Shown in pieces: positions 19,913 through 30,039 of a stretch of DNA of 64,000 nt. The notes under the pieces are model-generated. The model saw nothing but the letters and a program-made list of their open reading frames with translations. It did not search any database and was not told where the DNA came from. The first letter of the stretch is position 1. The number at the start of each line of letters is the position of its first letter. This DNA comes from JADKCZ01 sp963786945 (GTDB lineage: Bacteria > Myxococcota > Myxococcia > Myxococcales > Anaeromyxobacteraceae), in the NCBI GenBank assembly GCA_963786945.1, contig CAWBAO010000001.1:496001-560000 (forward strand), given 5' to 3'. Both the position numbers and the translations under genes were made by a program.

Positions 19913-20503
19913 CTAGCGCCCCTGGATGCTGGCCGCGTCCTCCAGCGCCTCGACCGCCTCCGGGCTGGCCTCCAGCACCGGCCTGGGCAGGTGGGCCAGC
20001 GCCAGCTCGGCGAAGTCGCCGAGGCCGTTGCTCCCCTCGGTCACGTAGATGCGCTGGCCGTTCGCCAGCGTCAGGAAGAACCAGTTGTTGGCCGGGTTGA
20101 AGCTGAGCTTGGCCACGTCGGACCAGTGGGCGGTGAGCCGGGTGAAGACCCCGTGCCGCACGATGGCGGCGTCGCTGAGGAGCAGCCGGCCGCGCGCCTC
20201 GAGGCCGAAGAGGTAGCCGCTGGCGGCCACCGCAGCCAGCCCGAAGAAGCCGGCCAGGATCCAGCGCCCGACCTCGGCGCCCGGGGCCCACTCGACGGCC
20301 ACGGCCAGGCCGGTGATGGCGGCGCCTGGCAGGAAGGCCAGCACGCCGAGGATGAACCAGTGGCCGCGCGGCATGCGGAGCTCGGCCACGCCGTTCACCC
20401 GCCCCACCCGCGGCCGGCGGTGCGTGCCGCTCCAGGCCAGGGCGACGGGGATGGCCACCATGACCAGCCCCACCATCACGAAGCCGACGACGATCTTGCT
20501 CAT
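19913..20503 (-). CDS. Membrane protein with PH-like domain
   Basis: A 196-residue protein. Residues 1-25 form one membrane helix (IVVGFVMVGLVMVAIPVALA), and two more follow (HWFILGVLAFLPGAAITGLAVAV and WILAGFFGLAAVAASGYLFGL). The C-terminal 90 residues read like a bacterial PH/YdbT-like domain: GRLLLSDAAIVRHGVFTRL, AHWSDVAKLSF and WFFLTLANGQRIYV. Start chosen at ATG 20503 because the upstream extension to 20542 lacks a ribosome site and places polar residues before the helix. Function unknown. Confidence 0.6.
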   Translation of the reverse strand: MSKIVVGFVMVGLVMVAIPVALAWSGTHRRPRVGRVNGVAELRMPRGHWFILGVLAFLPGAAITGLAVAVEWAPGAEVGRWILAGFFGLAAVAASGYLFGLEARGRLLLSDAAIVRHGVFTRLTAHWSDVAKLSFNPANNWFFLTLANGQRIYVTEGSNGLGDFAELALAHLPRPVLEASPEAVEALEDAASIQGR

Positions 20504-20576
20504 AGGGGGCGCACCTTGGCCCAGCGCGAGCCGACGAGGCAAGCCCAGATCGCGGGAGCGGGCGAAGGAAGGCGGA

Positions 20577-21797
20577 TCAGCGCCAGGCCACCTGGCGCGG
20601 GGCCTCGGCGACCCTGAGCTCGGCGACGCGATCGGCGAAGTAGGCGGCCAGCGCCTCGCGCGCCACCCACGGGGCGCGCACCCGCCAGAGCGGGCCGTTG
20701 ACCACCACGCTGGCCACCACCACCTGCGGATCCTCGGCCGGGGCGTAGCCCACGAACCAGGTGTGATCGCGGAAGGGCCGCTGCTCGTTGAGCGATCCGG
20801 TCTTGCCGGCCACGTGCACGCCGCGCAGCTCGCGGGGCGGCCGCGAGAAGGCCCGCTGCGCCGTGCCGCGCGTCACGGTCTCGCGCATCATCGCCCCCAG
20901 CGCCTCGGCCACCCGCTCGTCGATGATCCTCATGGGCTCGGCCAGCGGCGGGGCCGGCTCGGTCCCCTGCACCAGCTCCACCACCCAGGGCGGAACCAGC
21001 ACGCCCCGGTTGGCCACCACCGCCGCCAGCAGGGCGGCGTGGAGGGCCGAGAGCCGCACGTCGCCGAAGCCGGCCGCGGTGTTGGCCAGGCCGAAGCGAT
21101 CCTCGGGGATCTCGGCGCGCGAGGTCTCCACCGGGGACGGGAAGGGGATGGTGGCGTTGAAGAGGAAGCGGGCCGCCACGGCGCGCAGCACCTCGGGCGT
21201 CAGCCCGCGGTCGGCCAGCTTGGCGAAGACCACGTTGGCGCTGTGGCCGAAGGCGGCGGAGAGCGGCAGGCAGGCGCTGTCGCGGCGGGAGTCGTCGGCC
21301 AGGAGCCGCGGCGCCAGCCGGTGGTTGCCGCCGTGGTAGCAGACCGGCTCCTCCGGCGAGTAGCCCTGCTCCAGCAGGGCCGCGGCGGTCACGATCTTGA
21401 AGATGGAGGCGGCCGGCGAGATGGCCTTGAGCGAGAGGTTGGTGGCCTGCGGCTGGCCGCGGGTGTGCTCGGCCATGGCCAGCACCCGGCCGGTGCGGGG
21501 GTCGAGCAGCACCGTCGCGCCGTAGGGCACGTCGTAGGAGGTGAGCGTCCGCTGCAGCTTCTTCTGGAGCCGGGCGTCGAGGGTCAGCACCGCCTCGCCG
21601 TCGCCGTAGCTGGCCAGGAAGCGGCCGGTGGCGGTGTCGAGGTGGCGCGCCCCGAGGACCGGCGCCGGCCGGACCGGGGCGGCGGTCCCGGCGGCGGGCG
21701 TGGCCCGGGCCAGCGGCTGCTGGGCGTGCGCCGGCGCCAGGACCAGCAGGCAGCTGGCCGCCATCGCGAGCGGGACGAGGATCCGGTGCGGTGCCAT
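20577..21797 (-). CDS. Penicillin-binding protein transpeptidase (PbpA/PBP2-like)
   Basis: Exported cell-wall transpeptidase of 406 residues. Residues 1-25 are a signal sequence ending HAQ. The three active-site motifs are present: SxxK as SIFK (Ser131, Lys134), SxN as SAN (about 186-188) and KTG as AGKTGSLNEQ (about residue 335). No PASTA or long dimerisation domain is present, so it is a short stand-alone transpeptidase rather than a class B divisome PBP; a beta-lactamase-like or D,D-endopeptidase role is less likely. It lies immediately downstream of ppdK on the same strand, with 27 bases between. Confidence 0.85.
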   Translation of the reverse strand: MAPHRILVPLAMAASCLLVLAPAHAQQPLARATPAAGTAAPVRPAPVLGARHLDTATGRFLASYGDGEAVLTLDARLQKKLQRTLTSYDVPYGATVLLDPRTGRVLAMAEHTRGQPQATNLSLKAISPAASIFKIVTAAALLEQGYSPEEPVCYHGGNHRLAPRLLADDSRRDSACLPLSAAFGHSANVVFAKLADRGLTPEVLRAVAARFLFNATIPFPSPVETSRAEIPEDRFGLANTAAGFGDVRLSALHAALLAAVVANRGVLVPPWVVELVQGTEPAPPLAEPMRIIDERVAEALGAMMRETVTRGTAQRAFSRPPRELRGVHVAGKTGSLNEQRPFRDHTWFVGYAPAEDPQVVVASVVVNGPLWRVRAPWVAREALAAYFADRVAELRVAEAPRQVAWR

Positions 21798-21824
21798 GCG
21801 GGTGAACCACGGCAGTGTGCCCGA

Positions 21825-24710
<2,886 letters not shown>

Positions 24711-24905
24711 GACCACCTCGCGCCGCGACCGCCCGCCTGCCGGCGGTGCCTGGATGGAAGCCCTTCACGGGGGAGGATGCCTCATCGACCGGGAGCCGGC
24801 ACGTGCCACCGCCGGGTCGACCCATGCGTGATGGCGCCCGTTGACCACCATCAAGCGCGGGGCCGATCCGGGCGCCTCGGTCAAGGGACAGCCGGGGCGC
24901 CCGCC

Positions 24906-25967
24906 TCAGATGCGGAGCTGCTCGACGCGCGCCTCGTCCAGCTCCGGCGCCACCGCCAGCACCTCGACGCCGCCGTCCGGGTCGCGCCACTCCACCTCGA
25001 CCGAGGGCTCGTCCTTCCCCTTGCCGTAGCGGGCCACGATCCGGGCGGCCAGCTGCCGCTCCTCCCAGGTCGGCTCCCCCTCCACCAGCGCCACCGGGCC
25101 GGCGTGGACCCTGGCCGCCAGGCGGGACCTGGAGTCGCCGGCGTAGCTCTCCAGCGTGCCGTTCTCCACCTCGGTGCGCCCCACGATCAGCTTCACGGTG
25201 GGCGAGAGGCGGAAGTGGCGGCCGGTGGTCATCAGCACCACGTCGTCGCGATCGATGCGGCGCGGCTCGCCGGCCGCCTCGCGCTGGCCGAGGATGTCGA
25301 AGAACTTCCGCGAGAAGCTCTCGTCGGTGAGGAAGCAGCAGCCACCCGCCGGCTGCGGCCACTCGGCCAGCCCCAGCTCCCGGGCCATGGCGATCTGGCG
25401 GGTCCGCCCGCGGCCGCTGAGGTCGCCCAGCCTGGAGCGGTCGAGGATCCCCTCCTGCTCCGGGATGGAGGGCGGCAGCAGCTTCGCCGAGAGCGGCCGG
25501 ACCAGCCGCCCCTTCAGCCCCGACTCGCGCTCGATGGCCCAGAGGGTGTCGCGCCGCTGGCTCTTGGGACGCTGTCCCAGCACCTCGCCGGTGAAGATGA
25601 AGTCGGCCCCCTCCCGCTCCATGACCTCCCTGGCCCGCTTCATCATGAAGATGCGGCAGTCGACGCAGGGGTTGGCGTTGGCCCCGTACCCGTACTTCGG
25701 GTGGAGCAGCATGTCGAGGTAGGCGTCGCCGGAGATGTCGATGTACTCGATCTCGATCTCCAGGTCGGCGGCGGCGCGCAGGGCCTCGTTCTGCGGCACG
25801 GTGCCGTCCGCGCGCCCGCCCTTGCGCCGCTGGGTCTCGGTGATGCAGAAGCCGGTGTAGAAGTTGATGGCCTTCACCTCGACGCCCTGGGCGCGGACCA
25901 TGGCCAGCGCCAGCGTGGAGTCGAGCCCGCCCGAGATCATGGCGATGGCCTTGCCCGGCTTCCTCAT
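24906..25967 (-). CDS. PP-loop tRNA thiolase-like protein (MnmA/TtuA-like)
   Basis: ATP-dependent tRNA thiolation-type enzyme, 353 residues. The PP-loop SGGLDSTLALAM near residue 12 activates the tRNA base; conserved cysteines occur as GFCITETQ, NPCVDCRIFMMKRA and PAGGCCFLTDE, a pattern expected for a sulfur-carrying or Fe-S-binding thiolase. A C-terminal region of about 110 residues (VKLIVGRTEVENG onward) may be an RNA-binding extension. The ATG overlaps the stop of the TusA gene by four bases, and TusA proteins donate sulfur to MnmA in known systems, so the two are a likely sulfur-relay pair. The exact tRNA base is not predictable. It could be annotated simply as an MnmA-like protein. Confidence 0.78.
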   Translation of the reverse strand: MRKPGKAIAMISGGLDSTLALAMVRAQGVEVKAINFYTGFCITETQRRKGGRADGTVPQNEALRAAADLEIEIEYIDISGDAYLDMLLHPKYGYGANANPCVDCRIFMMKRAREVMEREGADFIFTGEVLGQRPKSQRRDTLWAIERESGLKGRLVRPLSAKLLPPSIPEQEGILDRSRLGDLSGRGRTRQIAMARELGLAEWPQPAGGCCFLTDESFSRKFFDILGQREAAGEPRRIDRDDVVLMTTGRHFRLSPTVKLIVGRTEVENGTLESYAGDSRSRLAARVHAGPVALVEGEPTWEERQLAARIVARYGKGKDEPSVEVEWRDPDGGVEVLAVAPELDEARVEQLRI

Positions 25968-26245
25968 GGTGCCCCCTCCGCCGGCCGCGGCGGCCGCCCC
26001 CGCTTGCGCAGGTAGCTCTTCCAGCGGGGGCCGTCCCTGAAGGTGGCCAGGTGCTCGTGGCGCATCGCCTTGCACCACATGGGCATGTCGGTGGCGATCC
26101 CCGGATCGGTGGCGATCACCAGCAGCACGTCGCCGTCGGCCAGCCCCTTCACCGCCGCCGCCGCCTTGACGATGGGGATGGGGCAGAGGAGCCCCGAGGT
26201 GTCGAGGACCTGGACCGGCTCGGGCAGCGCGTGGTGGGCCAGCAT
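25964..26245 (-). CDS. TusA-family sulfurtransferase
   Basis: Small sulfur carrier of 93 residues. The TusA signature DTSGLLCPIPIVKAAAAVK contains the persulfide Cys in CPxP, followed by GDVLLVIATDPGIATDMPMWC and a second Cys. The start at ATG 26245 gives the normal length; the reading frame is open 60 bases further but has no ribosome site. The stop overlaps the start of the PP-loop enzyme gene (ATGA), a strong argument for a dedicated donor-acceptor pair. The C-terminus is Arg/Pro-rich. Confidence 0.85.
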   Translation of the reverse strand: MLAHHALPEPVQVLDTSGLLCPIPIVKAAAAVKGLADGDVLLVIATDPGIATDMPMWCKAMRHEHLATFRDGPRWKSYLRKRGRPPRPAEGAP

Positions 26246-26358
26246 CGGGGCCCCACATAGCGGCTCCCCGCCGCCGCGGCAACCCCGTCGACCGGGGCCG
26301 GTCATCGCCGGCCATCGCCTTGCCCCACCGGCACCCCGAGGGTACTCTCCCGCGCACC

Positions 26359-26880
26359 GTGCGAGCCCTCCCGCTCCTCACCTGCTGTGCGCTGGCGCTC
26401 GCCGCCGGCGCCGCCCAGGCCCAGCCGGATCCGACCGACCCGACGGCCGCCGCGTCGCCGTCGGCCCTCTCCGGGCTGACCTTCGCGGCGTCGATCGGCG
26501 CCGGCGGCGAGACCGGGATGACGCAGGGGAAGGCCGGGCTGCTGGAGCTGGAGGTGGCCGCCGGCTGGGAGCACCAGCCGACCCGGCTCCGGCCGGAGCT
26601 GGCCCTCGCCCTGGGGGTCGCCCCGGAGTCCTCGATCGCCATCCGCCCCGGGCTGCGGGCCGGCCTCGCCCAGGTCCCCATCTGGCTGCGGGCCGCCATC
26701 GACTTCTCCACCGCCCGCGACGAGGGGATGCACACCCGCTGGCTCCTCTTCGGCGCCGCCTGGGAGCTCCAGTTCAACACCTCGCTGGCCTTCGACCTCG
26801 GGCTCGACTTCGGCATCCCGCTGGCCAGCTCCTCCGGCGTCCCGCTCATGCTCCGCGCCGGCGGCACCTTCCGGCTCTGA
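26359..26880 (+). CDS. Exported protein of unknown function
   Basis: A 173-residue protein with start GTG 26359 chosen because VRALPLLTCCALALAAGAAQAQ is a signal peptide; earlier in-frame starts place charged residues before it. The mature region is rich in alternating strands (LTFAASIGAGGETG, ELALALGVAPESSIAIRPGL, FDLGLDFGIPLASS) and ends with FRL, an aromatic-preceding terminal typical of outer-membrane beta-barrels. An eight-strand barrel is likely. It stands 32 bases upstream of another exported protein. No named family was recognised. Confidence 0.6.
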   Translation: MRALPLLTCCALALAAGAAQAQPDPTDPTAAASPSALSGLTFAASIGAGGETGMTQGKAGLLELEVAAGWEHQPTRLRPELALALGVAPESSIAIRPGLRAGLAQVPIWLRAAIDFSTARDEGMHTRWLLFGAAWELQFNTSLAFDLGLDFGIPLASSSGVPLMLRAGGTFRL

Positions 26881-26912
26881 GCTCCAGCCCGCGTCATGGT
26901 GAGGTCCCCCGC

Positions 26913-27935
26913 ATGAAGAAGGCCGTCGCCCTCACCCTCTGGCTGCTGGCCTGCGCCTCGGTCGCGGCGCAGGAGCTGCCCCTCCCGCCGCCGCCGCCCG
27001 CCGACGACGTGCCGCTGCCCCCGCCGCCCGCCCCGCGTCCCGCCACCGCGCCGCCGGGCCCGGCCAGCGCCGCAGCCCCGGCCGCCAAGCCCAGGCGCCA
27101 CCAGGATCCGCCCGGCACCATCGGCGAGGGGCCGCTGGCCCCGGCCGGCGCGATGGCGGCGCCCATCCAGCCCGAGGAGCGGATCAGCCACTGGTCCTTC
27201 GCGCTCGGCTCGGGCATCGCCAGCCGCTCGGGCGGCTACCAGATCAAGCAGGACCAGGCCAACGCCTCGGTGCTCCTCTACTTCTCCGGCCAGGCCGACG
27301 GCCTCTGGACCGAGGGGACGGCCATGGCGGCGCGGCTGCGGCTGCGGATGTTCACCGGCGGCGACGGGACGCTGTTCGTGCCCAGCGACGGGGAGATCGA
27401 GGGCGCCTACATGCTGGGCCGGCGCGAGTTCCGCTTCGTGCTGGCCCGGCTCGAGGCGGCGCGCTACCCCGGCCTGGCCGTGCAGACGCTGGTGCAGGCC
27501 GCCACCATCCCCAGCGTCGAGGGGGTGGTCTCCCTGGCCGGCGACAAGGTCCGGATCTTCTACGGCGTGACGCCGGTGGAGGCCGCCTACGTCTGGTACG
27601 TGAACCGGGCCCACCTCGACACCAGCGACGGGTTCACCAACGAGAACCGCAACGTCGAGGCGGCCACCGCGGTCCGGCTGCGCGCCACCTTCCTGGTGCC
27701 GCCGTCGGTGCTGCTCTCGGTGCAGGGCGACTTCATGCGCATGTGGGGCCCAGGCGACCAGTACAAGGCGGTGGAGGGGAGCGCGGGCTACGCCCTGCTC
27801 GACAAGACCGTGCTGCTCGACCTGCTGCTGCGCTGGGAGAGCTACACCCGGCGCAGCAACGCCCTCCCGCCCTCGGACACCATGGAGACCTCCGACCAGC
27901 TCATCGGCATGGTCAGCGCCACCCTCGTCCTCTAG
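26913..27935 (+). CDS. Exported proline-rich, probable outer-membrane protein
   Basis: A 340-residue protein. MKKAVALTLWLLACASVAAQ is a signal peptide; then a Pro/Ala-rich linker to about residue 90 with repeated PPPP runs; then a C-terminal domain of about 250 residues with regular beta strands (HWSFALGSGIASRSGGY, FRFVLARLEAARYP, VRLRATFLVPPSVLLSVQG, LLDLLLRWESY). The last residue is Leu. The layout suggests a proline-rich periplasmic spacer and an outer-membrane barrel. It may form one unit with the preceding exported protein and the downstream triple DsbA-like protein, with gaps under 35 bases. No family recognised. Confidence 0.6.
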   Translation: MKKAVALTLWLLACASVAAQELPLPPPPPADDVPLPPPPAPRPATAPPGPASAAAPAAKPRRHQDPPGTIGEGPLAPAGAMAAPIQPEERISHWSFALGSGIASRSGGYQIKQDQANASVLLYFSGQADGLWTEGTAMAARLRLRMFTGGDGTLFVPSDGEIEGAYMLGRREFRFVLARLEAARYPGLAVQTLVQAATIPSVEGVVSLAGDKVRIFYGVTPVEAAYVWYVNRAHLDTSDGFTNENRNVEAATAVRLRATFLVPPSVLLSVQGDFMRMWGPGDQYKAVEGSAGYALLDKTVLLDLLLRWESYTRRSNALPPSDTMETSDQLIGMVSATLVL

Positions 27936-27962
27936 CCACCTTCGATCCACAAGGAGCGGTTC

Positions 27963-29945
27963 ATGAAGCACGTCAGCTGGATCCTCGCCCTCGTCGTCGG
28001 GCTCGCCATCGGCTTCACCTCGAAGACCGCGCTCTACGGCGGTGGCCGCCCCACCACCCCGCCGCCGGGCCAGCCGCCGGTCCGGGCGGCCCGCCCGGTG
28101 GAAGACCCCAAGGCCGTCTACCGCGTGCCGCTCGAGGACTCGCCCACGCGCGGGCCGGCCACGGCGCTGGTGACCATCGTCGAGTCGAGCGACTTCGAGT
28201 GCCCCTTCTGCAAGCGGGTCGGTCCCACCCTCAAGCAGCTCGACGAGGCCTTCCCCGGCAAGCTGCGCTGGGCCTTCAAGCACAACCCCCTCCCCTTCCA
28301 CCAGCGGGCGCTGCCCGCGGCCCTGGCGGCCGAGGCGGCCCGCGAGCAGAAGGGTGACGCCGGCTTCTGGGCCATGCACGACCGGCTCTTCGAGTCGTCC
28401 CCGGCGCTCGACCAGGCCAGCCTCGAGCAGGCGGCCACCGCGATCGGCCTCGACCTCGGACGCTTCCGGGCCGCGCTCGCCGACAAGGCGGCCGAGCCCC
28501 GCATCCGCCGCGACCAGGCGCTGGTCACCTCGCTCGGCGCCAGCGGGACCCCGGCCTTCTTCATCAACGGCCGCAAGGTCTCCGGCGCCCAGCCCTTCGA
28601 GAGCTTCCGGGCCGTGGTCGAGGAGGAGCTGAGGAAGGCCGAGGCGCTGGTGGCCGCCGGCACGCCGGCCGCCGACGTCTACGCCCGGGTGATGCAGTCC
28701 GGCGCCACCGCGCCGGTCATGCTGAACCAGCCGGCCGTCGCCGGCGCCCCGGCGGCGCCGCCCGCGCCCCCGGCCCGGCCCCCCAGCCTCTACCGGAAGG
28801 TGACGGTGCGCCCCGACGACCCGGTCCGCGGCCCGGCCGACGCCCGGCTGACCATCGTCCTCTTCTCCGACTTCCAGTGCCCCTTCTGCGGCCGCGTCGA
28901 GCCGACCCTGAAGCAGCTGGAGGAGGCCTTCAAGGGACAGGTGCGGGTGGTCTGGAAGCACCAGCCGCTGCCCATGCACCCCAACGCCATGCCGGCCGCG
29001 CTGGCCGCCGAGGCCGCCCGCGAGCAGGGCAAGTTCTGGCCCTTCCACGACCTGCTCTTCCAGGACCAGCAGGCGCTCTCGCCCGCCGACCTCGAGAAGG
29101 CCGCCGCCGCCGTCAAGCTCGACCTGCGCCGCTTCAAGGCGGCCGCGGCCGGCCCCGCCGCCAGGGCCCGCGTCGAGGAGGACCAGAAGCAGGCCGCCGC
29201 GGTGGGGGCCAACGGCACGCCCACCATGTTCTTCAACTGCCGGCAGGTGGTGGGCGCCGTCCCCTTCGAGGCCATGAAGCCCATCGCCGAGGAGGAGCTG
29301 AAGAAGGTGGACGCCCTGATCGCCAAGGGCGCCAAGCGCGGCCCGGGCCTGTACGAGGCGGCCTGCGACGCCAACCTGGCCTCGGCCCCCACCGCGGCCG
29401 CGCCCCCGGCGCCGGGCAAGGCGGTGGAGATCCCGCTGCGGCCCGACGACCCGGTCAAGGGCGACCCCCGGGCGCCGGTGACCCTGGTGGTCTTCTCCGA
29501 CTTCCAGTGCCCCTTCTGCGCCCGCGTGGAGCCCACGCTCCGGCAGGTGGAGCAGGCCTACGGCCCCAAGGTCCGGATCGCCTGGAAGCACAAGCCGCTC
29601 CCCTTCCACCCCAACGCCATGCCGGCGGCGCTGGCCGCCGAGGCCGCCCGCCAGCAGGGCAAGTTCTGGCCCATGCACGACAAGATGTTCGCCGCCCAGC
29701 AGGAGCTCTCGCCGGCCGCCTACGAGCGCTGGGCCCGGGAGCTCGGGCTCGACGTCGCTCGCTTCAAGGCGGCCGCGGCCAGCGACCAGCTCAAGGCCCG
29801 CATCCAGGAGGACGACCAGCTCGCCTCGCGGCTCGGGATCGACGGCACGCCCACCATGGCCGTGAACGGCGAGCTGGTGGTCGGGGCGGTGCCGTTCGAG
29901 AGCCTCAAGGCGGTCATCGACCGGAAGCTGGCCGCGCCGAAGTAG
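27963..29945 (+). CDS. Exported protein with three tandem DsbA-like thioredoxin domains
   Basis: A 660-residue periplasmic oxidoreductase in which three DsbA-type domains are joined head to tail. The N-terminus is a hydrophobic signal or anchor (WILALVVGLAIGFTS). Each domain has an identical-type redox motif: DFECPFCKRV at residues 80-83, DFQCPFCGRV at 306-309, DFQCPFCARV at 516-519, with spacings of 226 and 210 residues. Each is followed by a WKHxPLPxHxxAxPAALAAEAAR helix and a cis-Pro loop (GTPAFFING, GTPTMFFNC, GTPTMAVNG). Proline-rich linkers join the domains. The second domain has an extra Cys in its cis-Pro loop. It probably acts in disulfide formation or repair, perhaps on the cysteine-rich or haem proteins of this genome. 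Confidence 0.88.
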   Translation: MKHVSWILALVVGLAIGFTSKTALYGGGRPTTPPPGQPPVRAARPVEDPKAVYRVPLEDSPTRGPATALVTIVESSDFECPFCKRVGPTLKQLDEAFPGKLRWAFKHNPLPFHQRALPAALAAEAAREQKGDAGFWAMHDRLFESSPALDQASLEQAATAIGLDLGRFRAALADKAAEPRIRRDQALVTSLGASGTPAFFINGRKVSGAQPFESFRAVVEEELRKAEALVAAGTPAADVYARVMQSGATAPVMLNQPAVAGAPAAPPAPPARPPSLYRKVTVRPDDPVRGPADARLTIVLFSDFQCPFCGRVEPTLKQLEEAFKGQVRVVWKHQPLPMHPNAMPAALAAEAAREQGKFWPFHDLLFQDQQALSPADLEKAAAAVKLDLRRFKAAAAGPAARARVEEDQKQAAAVGANGTPTMFFNCRQVVGAVPFEAMKPIAEEELKKVDALIAKGAKRGPGLYEAACDANLASAPTAAAPPAPGKAVEIPLRPDDPVKGDPRAPVTLVVFSDFQCPFCARVEPTLRQVEQAYGPKVRIAWKHKPLPFHPNAMPAALAAEAARQQGKFWPMHDKMFAAQQELSPAAYERWARELGLDVARFKAAAASDQLKARIQEDDQLASRLGIDGTPTMAVNGELVVGAVPFESLKAVIDRKLAAPK

Positions 29946-30025
29946 GCGCGGACAGAAAGCCGTCGCTGGCCGCGCCGAAATAGGCGCGGACAGGAAGCCG
30001 TCGCTGGCCGCCGCCAGGTAGGCCG
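29927..30025 (+). repeat. 38-bp tandem repeat, 2.5 copies, spanning a stop codon
   Basis: Copies begin at 29927, 29965 and 30003, exactly 38 bases apart. The first two differ at two positions only; the third is partial and diverged. The unit starts GCTGGCCGCGCCGAA and contains the TAG stop of the triple DsbA gene, so the stop codon itself is repeated (29943, 29981, 30019). It looks like duplication of the gene's last codons and 3' flank. Confidence 0.85.
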
Positions 30026-30039
30026 GGCCGGCGCCGGCC

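Noticed and set aside
29927..30025. CRISPR-like array
   Set aside because: The 38-base units are directly adjacent without variable spacers, so this is a tandem repeat.
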